DNA of 42,299 bases from a virus: positions 1 to 42,299 of the IMG/VR virus record IMGVR_UViG_3300042556_000417; one strand, 5' to 3'. The notes beneath the pieces are model-generated. The model was not told the origin of the DNA and ran no database searches. It saw only the letters and a program-made list of their open reading frames with translations. The position numbers and the translations under genes are program-made. Positions 6,301-13,774 of the stretch are shown one piece after another (position 1 is the first letter of the stretch; each line of letters opens with the position of its first letter).

Positions 6301-7562
6301 CCACTCACTCCAATCTATCCCCTTCCAAGCGGCACCGTTGGTCGGCATGTCCCGGCAGTATCCGTGAGGAAGCGAAGTACCCCGAGGATCGCAGCGGTGC
6401 CGCAGCAGTAGATGGTACGCATACGCATACGCTGCTCAACAAGTGCCTGATGGAGCAGAAGAGTCCATCCGAGTACATTGGGCAGACTCTCAAGGACGAT
6501 GATGGTGAGTTCATGGTGAGTGCTGATCGTGCCGAGCGTGTCCAGTTTGCGCTTGATTACATCAGCACCCGTCAGGTTGAGATGGGGTTTCCCGAGTGGC
6601 ACTCGGAAATTCGTGTCGATCCTGCTCGCATCTTCAAGCGTAACGACTTGTCAGGTACGGTCGATGTCCTGTTGATCGGTGAAGACGAAGTTGAACTGAT
6701 TGACTACAAGGACGGCATGAGTCCCGTTGAGGCTGATGACAATCCACAACTGGACCAATACGGGTTCGGGGTCATTGCTCGCATCGCTGACGACAACTTG
6801 AAGGTCAAGCAGAAGACCATGCGCTTCACCATCATTCAGCCGAAACTGCGTGAGCGTGGTATGAAAGGCATTGTCACCTACAGCAAACCCATGATGGAGT
6901 TCCTGATGGGTGAGAAGCGTCTTGCTGACCAAGCTGCTGCTACCGATGCACCTGATGCTCCGGTAATCCCCGGTGACGAGCAGTGTAAGTATTGCAAGCA
7001 CAAGGGAGCCTGTAGCGCTATGGCTGGCAAGGTGATGGAGGCATCGGGGATCACGTTTGAGAACCTTGATGTCGCCAAGCAAGCCGCTGAGAAACAGCCG
7101 AACACCATGAGTGATGAGCAGATCAGGGAGATTCTGGAAGCTGCCCCCCTGATTCGTCAAATGCTGGAAGGTGTTGAGGTTGAAGCCCTGCGTCGTTTCG
7201 AGGCGGGGCATGAGATTGATGGTCTGAAGTGTGTCCGTGGTCGCGGTAGTCGATCGTGGGCATTCGATGACGAGCAGATGGCAGAGAAGTTGAAGAAGTT
7301 CGGGTTACCCAAGGATGCGATTTGGGAAACCAAGTTGATTAGTCCCGCGAAAGCCGAGAAGGTCCGCTGGAAGAAGCGGGACGGTTCCGAGCATCAACTG
7401 AACGATAAGCAACTTGCTATGCTGAAGTCGGAATACATGAAAAAGTCTGATGGTAAATTGACCGTTGTTGCTGCATCAGATGATCGTCCGGCTGTTACAA
7501 TCAGTGCTGCATCGATGTTTGGTGCTGTTGCTGACCTCCCTGATTTTCTTAAACCACTCTGA
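6297..7562 (+). CDS. DUF2800 family PD-(D/E)XK exonuclease-like protein, 421 residues
   Basis: It resembles RecB/Cas4-type nucleases of the DUF2800 family, thought to act in phage recombination or replication. The family opening is SKRHRWSACPGS (residues about 10-21) and a helix with GTHTHTLLNKCL follows. The catalytic strand is around residues 130-145 (DEVELIDYKDG, the D/E-x-K signature), then the QLDQYGFG helix. A Cys cluster follows at about 228-238 (EQCKYCKHKGAC), like the iron-sulphur region of Cas4/AddB. The ATG overlaps the previous stop by 4 bp (ATGA). Together with the DUF2815 gene it forms a pair often seen side by side in phages. Confidence 0.82.
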   Translation: MTTHSNLSPSKRHRWSACPGSIREEAKYPEDRSGAAAVDGTHTHTLLNKCLMEQKSPSEYIGQTLKDDDGEFMVSADRAERVQFALDYISTRQVEMGFPEWHSEIRVDPARIFKRNDLSGTVDVLLIGEDEVELIDYKDGMSPVEADDNPQLDQYGFGVIARIADDNLKVKQKTMRFTIIQPKLRERGMKGIVTYSKPMMEFLMGEKRLADQAAATDAPDAPVIPGDEQCKYCKHKGACSAMAGKVMEASGITFENLDVAKQAAEKQPNTMSDEQIREILEAAPLIRQMLEGVEVEALRRFEAGHEIDGLKCVRGRGSRSWAFDDEQMAEKLKKFGLPKDAIWETKLISPAKAEKVRWKKRDGSEHQLNDKQLAMLKSEYMKKSDGKLTVVAASDDRPAVTISAASMFGAVADLPDFLKPL

Positions 7563-7574
7563 AGGAGATTCAAA

Positions 7575-8228
7575 ATGTCTGATGTTATTTTTCTGTCCAA
7601 TGTTCGCCTCTCGTTCCCCCATCTGGTCGAACCCCACGCCTCCCCGATGAACCCGAATGCTCCCAAAAAGTATTCGGCTGACTTCATCATGACGCAGGAC
7701 AACCCCGGCTTTGCTCAGTTCATGCAGCGTTACTCGGTGCTGGCGGCTGAGAAGTGGGGAACCAATGCCCAAACCGTGATGCAGATGATCCAAGCGGATC
7801 GCAAGTTGCGCTGCTATGGTTCGGGTGCCGAGAAGGTGGATAAGAAGTCGTTCAAGCCGTACTCGGGTTACGAAGGCATGGTGTTCATCAGTGCCAACAA
7901 GGATCAGATGCCGCAGATGATCCAAGCAGACGGTAAGCCTACCGAGATGGGTAACACGCTGGCTTATCAGGCGCTGGCCCGCAAGATGTACGGCGGGTGC
8001 TACGTCAATGCTGCCATCAAACCGTGGATTCAGGAGAACAACTTTGGTCGTGGTATCCGTTGCGACCTCGTTGCTGTCCAGTTCGCTGCCGATGGTGAGC
8101 CGTTCGGTGAAGGTGCTGCTGACGTATCCGGTATGTTCGGTGCTGTTGCTGCTCCGATGGCGGCTCCCGCTGCTCCCGGTGTGCCGATGCCCACGGCACC
8201 ATTCCCGTCCTTCATGACGCCTCAGTAA
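7575..8228 (+). CDS. DUF2815 family single-stranded DNA-binding protein, 217 residues
   Basis: GGAG lies 8 bases before ATG 7575. The product matches the DUF2815 family (NVRLSFPHLVEPHA at residues 8-21, KKYSADFIMT, a basic YSGYEGMVFISANK core and the GGCYVNAAIKPW strand), which has an OB-fold related to phage T7 gp2.5. It should coat single-stranded DNA at the fork. The C-terminus is an Ala/Pro/Gly-rich tail with few acidic residues, unlike the acidic tips of many SSBs. Confidence 0.82.
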   Translation: MSDVIFLSNVRLSFPHLVEPHASPMNPNAPKKYSADFIMTQDNPGFAQFMQRYSVLAAEKWGTNAQTVMQMIQADRKLRCYGSGAEKVDKKSFKPYSGYEGMVFISANKDQMPQMIQADGKPTEMGNTLAYQALARKMYGGCYVNAAIKPWIQENNFGRGIRCDLVAVQFAADGEPFGEGAADVSGMFGAVAAPMAAPAAPGVPMPTAPFPSFMTPQ

Positions 8229-8235
8229 CAAGGAC

Positions 8236-8255
8236 TCGGGGGAGCAATCCCCCGA
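8236..8255 (+). terminator. GCAA-tetraloop hairpin after the DUF2815 gene
   Basis: TCGGGGGA and TCCCCCGA form a perfect 8-bp stem closing a GCAA loop, followed by TTTAATT. The T run is short, so it may be a weak terminator, or an RNA-stabilising end that adjusts the amount of the ssDNA-binding protein relative to the polymerase genes. Confidence 0.5.
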
Positions 8256-8264
8256 TTTAATTCC

Positions 8265-8381
8265 ATGTGTGAAACATGCCGCTTCTGCCGCAAGAAACTC
8301 ACGTTTCTCGGCTTCAGGGACTGGTGCGTTCGTTACCGTCAGTACCGCACGATTAAGTGTATCGACTGGATCAAGAAGTGA
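8265..8381 (+). CDS. Small Cys- and Arg-rich protein, 38 residues
   Basis: The ORF starts MCETCRFCRKKL and contains five Cys residues, with CETC and CRFC spacing at the N-terminus that could bind one zinc. The ribosome site is weak (GGGGGA is inside the hairpin about 22 bases upstream). Its stop overlaps the next start (TGATG), which suggests coupled translation. It may be real or a remnant. Confidence 0.45.
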   Translation: MCETCRFCRKKLTFLGFRDWCVRYRQYRTIKCIDWIKK

Positions 8382-8830
8382 TGTCTAAAGGATATAAACA
8401 CGGGTTGAGATATACCCCTGAGTATCGTGTATGGATAGGAATGAGACAACGCTGTCTAAATCCTAGCGGTCATAATGTTTATTACTATGACAAGATAACG
8501 ATATGTGAAGCGTGGGACGATCCTGTACAGTTTGTAAAAGATATGGGTGAGCGACCAACTGAGAACCATCAACTTGACAGGATCGACAATACCAAGGGAT
8601 ATTCCCCTGAAAACTGTAGGTGGGTAGATAAGACATCTCAGATGCAAAACACCCGCATAGCTAAATGGTGGGTCGTATATGGTATTCGATACCCAAGTCT
8701 TAGCGTGGCAGCGAAAGCCGTAGGGGTAACAACAAATCGAATAAAAGCGTGGTGTGAAGGTCGTACCGATGGTGGTTACACGTACCCTCCGAAAACTAAC
8801 TGTTGGTCGGAGAAGAAGTATGCCATTTGA
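8381..8830 (+). CDS. Putative HNH-like homing endonuclease, 149 residues
   Basis: The start at 8381 overlaps the previous stop (TGATG). The product has the layout of a large phage family usually annotated as HNH endonuclease: YRVWIGMRQRCLNP (about 15-28), an ITICEAWDDPVQFVKDMGERP stretch, LDRIDNTKGYSPENCRW (about 66-82), then SQMQNTR. The final 60 residues include a possible helix-turn-helix (SVAAKAVGVTTNRIKAW). The codon choice is more AT-rich than in neighbouring replication genes, as expected for a recent arrival. It ends inside the start of the DNA polymerase gene (overlap 8820-8830). Confidence 0.65.
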   Translation: MSKGYKHGLRYTPEYRVWIGMRQRCLNPSGHNVYYYDKITICEAWDDPVQFVKDMGERPTENHQLDRIDNTKGYSPENCRWVDKTSQMQNTRIAKWWVVYGIRYPSLSVAAKAVGVTTNRIKAWCEGRTDGGYTYPPKTNCWSEKKYAI

Positions 8831-10223
8831 TATTATTTACGACCTTGAAACGTATAAAAATGTGTTCACTCTGTCAGCGGTACATGCCGTCTATGACATT
8901 CAGTGGCAGTTTGAGATTAGCGACTACCGCAACGACAGTCGTCAGATCATTGAATGGTGTCAGTGGATAGCTGAACAGGGTGGCCGAATGGTCGGGTTCA
9001 ACAACGTGGGCTTCGACTACCCCGTGCTGCACATGCTGATAGCTATGGGTAAGGGTGATGCGGCTACGCTGTACGAGAAGGCGATGCAGATCATTCAGAC
9101 TGAAGAGAAGTTTGCTCATCTGGTGTTCCCGTCGAACCGCTACGTCGATCAGCTTGACCTCTACAAGATTCACCACTTCGACAACAAGGCGCGTACCACC
9201 TCGCTCAAGGCGCTTGAGTTCAACATGCGGATGGACAACATCAGTGATCTTCCGTTCCCGGTAGGGACCATGTTGAACCGTGAGCAGATCAAAGCGCTCC
9301 ACGAGTACAACATGCACGATGTTCGTGCTACGAAGTTGTTCTATGAAGCATCATTGGAGCAGATCAGGTTCAGGGAGGAACTTGTACCAACATTGGGCGA
9401 AGATGTGATGAATGCCAACGATGTGAAGATTGGTACATTGATCTTTCAAAAAGAGTTGGAGAAAGCCGGTGTTCAATGTTATGAATACGGTAGCAATGGT
9501 CGCCAGCCTAAACAGACACCGAGAGATCGTCTGGTCTTACGAGATGCAATCCTCCCTTGGATTGAACTGGAAACGCCGGGGTTCAAACGCATCCTTGACC
9601 ATCTCAGATCACAAGTCATCAGGGAAACCAAAGGGGTGTTTGATGGGCTTGTCGCGCATGAGTACGGATTGGATTTTGTATTCGGCACAGGGGGCATTCA
9701 TGCTGCTGTCGAGAACGAGTCGTTTATCGCTAGGGGTGACATGCTTATCGAGTCGCGTGACGTATCGAGTTACTACCCGAATCTAGCCATCACCAATCGG
9801 TTCTACCCTGAACATTTAGGCGAGAAGTTCTGCGACATCTATCAGGACTTATATCATCGGCGCAAAGGTTTCCCGAAAGGGACTGCGATGAATGCCGCTT
9901 ACAAGCTGGCGCTGAACGGCACTTACGGTAAAGCGGGTGACAAGTTCAGCGTGTTCTACGACCTGTTGTTTCTGTTGAAAATCACACTGAATGGGCAGTT
10001 ACTGCTGTGCCTACTTGCTGAGAATTTGGCAAAGATACCCACGCTGCGACTAATCATGCTCAACACAGATGGCCTTGAATACACCATCCATCCTGACTAC
10101 GTGGGACAAGCAAACAAGGTCTGCGAGTGGTGGCAGCAACTAACCAAACTGGAACTTGAGAGTGCCAGATACAGCAAGTTGTTCATACTGAATGTGAATA
10201 ATTACCTTGGGGAGATGGTATGA
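8820..10223 (+). CDS. DNA polymerase, N-terminal fragment (exonuclease plus palm), 467 residues
   Basis: This is the N-terminal part of the phage replicative polymerase, of family B type. The 3'-5' exonuclease motifs are visible: DLET at residues 8-11, GFNNVGFDYPVL near 59-70 and YNMHD near 162. The polymerase motifs follow: A (RDVSSYYPNL, about 313-322), B (KGTAMNAAYKLALNGTYGK, about 354-372) and C (LNTDGLEY, about 413-420). The chain stops right after VNNYLGEMV, where homologues continue into a GKVKRKG-type motif. That motif is found instead at the start of the ORF at 10723. The AGAAGAAG before ATG 8820 is the ribosome site. Both active-site Asp motifs are present, so the fragment needs only the thumb part. 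Confidence 0.85.
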   Translation: MPFDIIYDLETYKNVFTLSAVHAVYDIQWQFEISDYRNDSRQIIEWCQWIAEQGGRMVGFNNVGFDYPVLHMLIAMGKGDAATLYEKAMQIIQTEEKFAHLVFPSNRYVDQLDLYKIHHFDNKARTTSLKALEFNMRMDNISDLPFPVGTMLNREQIKALHEYNMHDVRATKLFYEASLEQIRFREELVPTLGEDVMNANDVKIGTLIFQKELEKAGVQCYEYGSNGRQPKQTPRDRLVLRDAILPWIELETPGFKRILDHLRSQVIRETKGVFDGLVAHEYGLDFVFGTGGIHAAVENESFIARGDMLIESRDVSSYYPNLAITNRFYPEHLGEKFCDIYQDLYHRRKGFPKGTAMNAAYKLALNGTYGKAGDKFSVFYDLLFLLKITLNGQLLLCLLAENLAKIPTLRLIMLNTDGLEYTIHPDYVGQANKVCEWWQQLTKLELESARYSKLFILNVNNYLGEMV

Positions 10224-10722
10224 CGCACGACGAACTGAAGATACTGTTTGAATACAACCCTGAGTCTGGCGAATTTATCAGGAAGGTGATCTACCATCGT
10301 CAGGCAGGCACGGTCGGTTGCAATAGGGTCATAACCTCAACCAACTTACACGGATACCATACGGTAGGTATCAGAGGAAAGGTTCATTTAGTTCATAGAC
10401 TGGTTTGGTTGTATATGACAGGTAATGAACCGGACGGGCAGATAGACCATATTGACGGCAATAAGCAGAACAACAGATGGTCGAATTTAAGAGTAGTTTC
10501 GTCTGTAGATAACTCTCGCAACAGGGGTGTCCGTAAAGACAACGTATCAGGCGCAACTGGTGTAACTAGGATCAAACGATCTGGTAAATATGTGGCGCGT
10601 ATAGGGTCAGGACAGACTTACCGACACCTCGGCACTTTCGATACCTTTGATGAGGCATTACTGGTCAGGAAGAATGCTGAGTCTATCCACGGGTATCACC
10701 CGAATCATGGAGAGCGTCCGTC
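10215..10722 (+). mobile_element. 508-bp homing-endonuclease insertion in the DNA polymerase gene
   Basis: The insertion is flanked by a 4-bp direct repeat ATGG (10215-10218 and 10723-10726). Removing 10215-10722 joins the reading frames as LGEM-GKVKRKG without a gap. Only 5 bases of the insert lie before the endonuclease start, and its stop lies 13 bases beyond the insert, so there is no room for a group I intron core outside the ORF. Confidence 0.8.
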
Positions 10723-10735
10723 ATGGGAAAAGTAA
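10220..10735 (+). CDS. HNH homing endonuclease with AP2 DNA-binding domain, 171 residues
   Basis: The HNH nuclease core spans about residues 50-102 (VHLVHRLVWLYMTG with H59, then IDHIDGNKQNNRWSNLR with D76-H77 and N81/N89, and DNSRNR). An AP2-type DNA-binding domain follows (about 109-155, SGATGVTRIKRSGKYVARI and YRHLGTFDTFDEA). The start overlaps the stop of the polymerase N-fragment (ATGA) and has GGGGAG 5 bases upstream. Its last 13 bases overlap the start of the polymerase C-fragment. Base composition is more AT-rich than the polymerase. It should cut intact polymerase alleles and copy itself in. Confidence 0.92.
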   Translation: MTHDELKILFEYNPESGEFIRKVIYHRQAGTVGCNRVITSTNLHGYHTVGIRGKVHLVHRLVWLYMTGNEPDGQIDHIDGNKQNNRWSNLRVVSSVDNSRNRGVRKDNVSGATGVTRIKRSGKYVARIGSGQTYRHLGTFDTFDEALLVRKNAESIHGYHPNHGERPSWEK

Positions 10736-11160
10736 AAAGGAAGGGTTGCTTTGAATACGATCTTGAATGGCATCAGAACGGATCATCACTCGTTGTCCCC
10801 AAGGTGGCCGAGCAGGTATTGGTGCATGGCGCACCACTGGCTGACACGGTACGTAACTGGCCCGACAAGATGGACTTCATGTCTCGTGTCAAGGTGCCGC
10901 GCAACAGCAAGTTGATGTTGGTTGATGAACACGGTGATCGCCAGCTTGAGAACACCCAACGCTACTACGTTTCGACAGGGGGTGGCCGACTGGTCAAGGT
11001 GATGCCACCACTAGCGAAGAAGCCTGACGAGTGGAGAAGGATCGGTGTCGAGAGCGGCTGGACAGTCTGTCCCTGCAACGACATCAACGATGCAATATTG
11101 CCTATCAACTATGACTATTACATAAATGAGGTTGAGAAACTATGCTTGAGCGTGATATAG
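10723..11160 (+). CDS. DNA polymerase, C-terminal fragment (thumb), 145 residues
   Basis: The product starts MGKVKRKGCFEYDLEWHQN and continues SSLVVPKVAEQVLVHG. In phage family-B-like polymerases this sequence follows motif C directly (the KxKxKG motif that contacts DNA, then the thumb). It has its own ATG at 10723, with GGAGAG 8 bases upstream inside the endonuclease gene. It is complete to the normal C-terminal stretch (SGWTVCPCNDINDA). It probably associates with the 467-residue fragment. It overlaps the VRR-NUC gene by 19 bp. Confidence 0.85.
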   Translation: MGKVKRKGCFEYDLEWHQNGSSLVVPKVAEQVLVHGAPLADTVRNWPDKMDFMSRVKVPRNSKLMLVDEHGDRQLENTQRYYVSTGGGRLVKVMPPLAKKPDEWRRIGVESGWTVCPCNDINDAILPINYDYYINEVEKLCLSVI

Positions 11161-11423
11161 AGAAAGCAGTCAAAGCCTACGCTGAGTCGAAGGGATGGCT
11201 CACCCGCAAATGGACTTCGCCGGGACATGCCTTCGTCCCTGACCAGATATTCATCCGGTCTGATGGACTGATCGTGTTCATCGAGTTCAAGAAGGGAGGG
11301 TGTCGGGCTACAGCAGGACAGGTACGTGAGCATACGCGGTTGCGTGAGCATGGGTGCCTGGTCTATGTGATCGACAGTGTGGAAGCGGGGAAGGCGTTGG
11401 TGGATCATTATGCTAACCCCTGA
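11142..11423 (+). CDS. VRR-NUC domain nuclease, 93 residues
   Basis: A single-domain VRR-NUC protein, a PD-(D/E)XK-type nuclease common in phage replication operons. It has LERDIEKAVKAYAESKGWLTRKW (abridged helix and strand), the acid in VPDQIFI near residue 34, the catalytic FIEFKKGG near 46-53 (E-x-K) and the Gln in TAGQ near 58. These proteins are thought to cut branched DNA. The start overlaps the polymerase C-fragment and the stop overlaps the helicase start, so translation is coupled. Confidence 0.85.
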   Translation: MLERDIEKAVKAYAESKGWLTRKWTSPGHAFVPDQIFIRSDGLIVFIEFKKGGCRATAGQVREHTRLREHGCLVYVIDSVEAGKALVDHYANP

Positions 11424-12819
11424 CAAGCTCCACGGTTACCAGCAGAAGGCTGTCAATTTCCAATGCACTCACCCCTACTCTGCCCTCTGGCTCGACATGG
11501 GACTTGGCAAGACCGCCATAACTCTCACTACCATTGCGCATCTGCTCAATACGGGCTTCCTGACCGGCGTGGTGATCGTGGCACCGATCCGCGTGTGTCG
11601 ACTCGTATGGCGCCAAGAGGCGCTGAAGTGGCAGCATACCAAGCATCTCAAGTTCAGCATGGTCACAGGCACCAAGGATCAGCGTACTCGCGCCCTGCTC
11701 CAGAAGGCAGACATCTACCTCATCAACTATGAGAATCTCGGGTGGGTATCGGAAACACTTCAGACCTACTTCATTGCCAAAGATAGACCTCTCCCGTTCG
11801 ATGGGATCGTCTATGACGAGATCAGCAAGTGCAAGAACAGCAGCACCAACCGGGTCAAGGCACTCAAGAAGGTATTGCCTCATTTCAAGTGGCGCACGGG
11901 ACTGACGGGTACTCCCGCATCCAATGGTTACCAAGACCTGCATGGACAGTACCTGGTACTTGACCAAGGAGAACGTCTAGGAACCTCCAAGACCGCGTTC
12001 AAGACCAAGTTCTATCGCAAGGAAGGACAGTACAAGGAGGTTCCTTACGCTGACACCGAGGAACAGATCAAGCACCTCATTGGTGACATCACCCTTGAGA
12101 TGTCAGCCGAGGATTACAACCCTCTACCTGACATGATCGTGAATGATGTGGAGGTGGAGCTACCGGACGACCTACGTAAGATGTACGACCAGATGGAGAA
12201 GGACTTCTTCATCGCCCTTGACAACGGTACCGAGATCGAGATGTTCAATCAGGCATCCTTGACCAACAAGTGCCTTCAGTTCAGCAATGGTGCAATGTAT
12301 CCGATCCCCGGTATGCCGTTGTGGGAACCTATCCATGACATCAAGCTGGATGCACTTGAGGACATCATCGAAGAGTCTGCTGGTCAGCCGATCCTTTGTT
12401 CGTATGCTTATCGCTCAGACGCCGAGCGGATTATGAAGCGGTTCCATGAGATACGTCCGATCAACCTGACCGACTGTAAGAGTGAGCGATCCCTGACTGA
12501 TGCCATGATGAGGTGGCGTTCAGGCGATTGTCAGTTGATGATCGGTCACCCTGCCAGCATGGGACACGGTGTCGATGGTCTGCAACAGATGGGTCATACG
12601 CTTGTATGGTTCGGCCTCAACTGGAGCCTTGATCTTTACGAACAGTTCAATGCCCGTATCCGTCGTCAGGGTCAGGGTGTCCCTGTCATCTGCCATCGTA
12701 TTCTATGTCGGGATACTCTTGACCAGGCTCAATCGATGGCGCTGAACGATAAGGCGGACACACAAAACTCGTTGAGAAACGCGATCAAGTCTTATAGGTC
12801 AATGAAAGAAAAACCTTGA
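11410..12819 (+). CDS. SNF2-like DEAD/DEAH-box helicase, 469 residues
   Basis: A superfamily 2 ATPase of the small phage SNF2 type. Visible motifs are the Q-like LHGYQQKAV, Walker A at residues 31-36 (GLGKTA), Walker B-like YDEISKCKN, motif III TGLTGTPASNG, and in the second RecA-like lobe motif V (GHGVDGLQQMGH) and motif VI (QFNARIRRQGQ). The start is set at ATG 11410, overlapping the previous stop by 14 bp; a longer frame from 11377 overlaps far more of the nuclease gene. It probably remodels replication or recombination intermediates together with the VRR-NUC nuclease. Confidence 0.88.
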   Translation: MLTPDKLHGYQQKAVNFQCTHPYSALWLDMGLGKTAITLTTIAHLLNTGFLTGVVIVAPIRVCRLVWRQEALKWQHTKHLKFSMVTGTKDQRTRALLQKADIYLINYENLGWVSETLQTYFIAKDRPLPFDGIVYDEISKCKNSSTNRVKALKKVLPHFKWRTGLTGTPASNGYQDLHGQYLVLDQGERLGTSKTAFKTKFYRKEGQYKEVPYADTEEQIKHLIGDITLEMSAEDYNPLPDMIVNDVEVELPDDLRKMYDQMEKDFFIALDNGTEIEMFNQASLTNKCLQFSNGAMYPIPGMPLWEPIHDIKLDALEDIIEESAGQPILCSYAYRSDAERIMKRFHEIRPINLTDCKSERSLTDAMMRWRSGDCQLMIGHPASMGHGVDGLQQMGHTLVWFGLNWSLDLYEQFNARIRRQGQGVPVICHRILCRDTLDQAQSMALNDKADTQNSLRNAIKSYRSMKEKP

Positions 12820-12844
12820 CGAACAGAAAATCTCTGATTATGAT
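12816..12844 (+). promoter_or_regulatory. Sigma70 promoter of the accessory gene block
   Basis: TTGACG (12816-12821), a 17-bp spacer and TATGAT (12839-12844). The -35 overlaps the stop codon of the helicase gene, and the first start codon is 31 bp after the -10. Confidence 0.8.
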
Positions 12845-12874
12845 GCACTCACGTTGAACAAAAGGAGAACAAAC

Positions 12875-13084
12875 GTGGAACAAATAATCATGGATGCAAT
12901 GCTCACTGAATGGTCAGTTCTCAATCGTGATATGCACACATTGCGTGAGGATCAGATCAAGGCACTACTTGACCAGGAGTGTCGCACAGGAAAGCGCAAG
13001 GTGTTTATTGAACGTCTGCATCAGCGTTACTCGAAACTGCGTACTGCTCGTGAGCGTCTTGAACTTTTGGAGAGCATCAAATGA
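12875..13084 (+). CDS. Small helical protein, 69 residues
   Basis: The GTG at 12875 is chosen because AGGAG lies 7 bases upstream; the in-frame TTG at 12854 lies before that site. The product is almost all helix and rich in Arg and Leu (TGKRKVFIERLHQRYSKL), and ends ERLELLESIK. It is the first gene after the promoter and overlaps the next by 4 bp (ATGA). No family recognised. Confidence 0.7.
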   Translation: MEQIIMDAMLTEWSVLNRDMHTLREDQIKALLDQECRTGKRKVFIERLHQRYSKLRTARERLELLESIK

Positions 13085-13278
13085 GCATTTCAATGAAAGA
13101 AGTCCATATCCTGATTCAGGAATCGGCACTCGACGCCATGCGCGACCGCGCTGCCCGGATGCACCGTGAGATGAACCGGCTGCGTGAGGAACTGCAAACC
13201 CTTGAGGACGACATCGAGGACAAGAAGGAACTGATTACCGGTCTGCGTGACAAGTGGCTGCTCGGAGGTGTGGTATGA
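13081..13278 (+). CDS. Small coiled-coil protein, 65 residues
   Basis: A charged coiled coil occupies residues about 20-58 (REMNRLREELQTLEDDIED). Start and stop overlap the neighbours by 4 bp each. It may pair with the helical protein encoded just before it; function unknown. Confidence 0.7.
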   Translation: MSISMKEVHILIQESALDAMRDRAARMHREMNRLREELQTLEDDIEDKKELITGLRDKWLLGGVV

Positions 13279-13442
13279 AATCCATCTACCCGACCTTCCT
13301 CAAGTTCTGCATCTGGATGCAGCAGATGGAGTACGACATCGGCGCAGCGACAGGCATGAATCACCGCTACCTTGCCGCGCTACGGGCCAGCATCAAGGAC
13401 TTTGAACGTGATCTGCGTGTATCGGAGTTGAATCATGGCTAA
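13275..13442 (+). CDS. Small hypothetical protein, 55 residues
   Basis: ATG 13275 follows GGAGGTGT and overlaps the previous stop. The product (MKSIYPTFLKFCIWMQQ, then GAATGMNHRYLAALRAS) is short and helical, without known motifs. Confidence 0.6.
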   Translation: MKSIYPTFLKFCIWMQQMEYDIGAATGMNHRYLAALRASIKDFERDLRVSELNHG

Positions 13443-13623
13443 GCCATGCTGGGTATTGTTCTTTGTAGCTATCGGTAGTACGTCGGTTATGTGTCTAAAG
13501 CCCAAGTCAATGAAGTCTTGCCCCGGTGAAGTCATCAGCAGCGAGATTCGCCCAGATGGTACGGTCACTTGCACGTACATGGCGACGCCGACGGCGCGAA
13601 AGACAGTAACGAAGAAACTGTAA
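13435..13623 (+). CDS. Small secreted or membrane-anchored protein, 62 residues
   Basis: The N-terminus has a short hydrophobic stretch (CWVLFFVAIGSTSVMC) after MAKP, then a Cys at residue 20 and two more Cys in a hydrophilic tail with KPKSMKSCPGEV and GTVTCTYMA. SVMC is a poor lipobox, so export is possible but uncertain. It overlaps the previous gene by 8 bp and is followed by the structured gap before the PAPS-reductase-like gene. Confidence 0.6.
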   Translation: MAKPCWVLFFVAIGSTSVMCLKPKSMKSCPGEVISSEIRPDGTVTCTYMATPTARKTVTKKL

Positions 13624-13631
13624 CGATCAAC

Positions 13632-13679
13632 GGGGGCGCTTTCTGAAAGGAGAGTCGGTAGCGGGAACTACCCGCCCCC
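13632..13679 (+). ncRNA. Predicted three-way-junction RNA in the leader of the PAPS-reductase-like gene
   Basis: By hand folding, GGGGGCG (13632-13638) pairs with CGCCCCC (13673-13679) and closes two inner hairpins: CTTT/AAAG (13639-13642 with 13646-13649) and GGTAG/CTACC (13657-13661 with 13668-13672, loop CGGGAA). No T run follows, so it is not a simple terminator. An alternative pairing GCGGG/CCCGC (13661-13665 with 13671-13675) competes, as in switching leaders. No known riboswitch class recognised. Confidence 0.4.
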
Positions 13680-13688
13680 ACCCATCAA

Positions 13689-13756
13689 TGCCAGCCGGAG
13701 TCCTTCAACTTACTTGAGAAAGGGTGAATTGAATGAACTACGAAAACCGGCTGGCA
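13689..13756 (+). promoter_or_regulatory. Long inverted repeat before the PAPS-reductase-like gene
   Basis: TGCCAGCCGG (13689-13698) and CCGGCTGGCA (13747-13756) are perfect complements with a 48-base loop. In RNA this would enclose the ribosome site and start of the 13-residue leader ORF, 20 bases before the start of the enzyme gene. Confidence 0.6.
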
Positions 13757-13774
13757 CCCAATAAGGAGAAGTGA
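13733..13774 (+). CDS. Possible leader peptide, 13 residues
   Basis: MNYENRLAPNKEK starts at ATG 13733 with AAAGGG about 9 bases upstream and ends 2 bases before the ATG of the PAPS-reductase-like gene. The right arm of the inverted repeat lies within its codons, so ribosomes reading it would melt that hairpin. Could be chance. Confidence 0.3.
   Translation: MNYENRLAPNKEK

Noticed and set aside
10150-10800. Group I intron around the HNH gene in the polymerase
   Set aside because: The endonuclease ORF fills the insertion almost completely and overlaps both polymerase fragments; no sequence remains for an intron core outside it. A core folded within the ORF cannot be fully excluded by eye.
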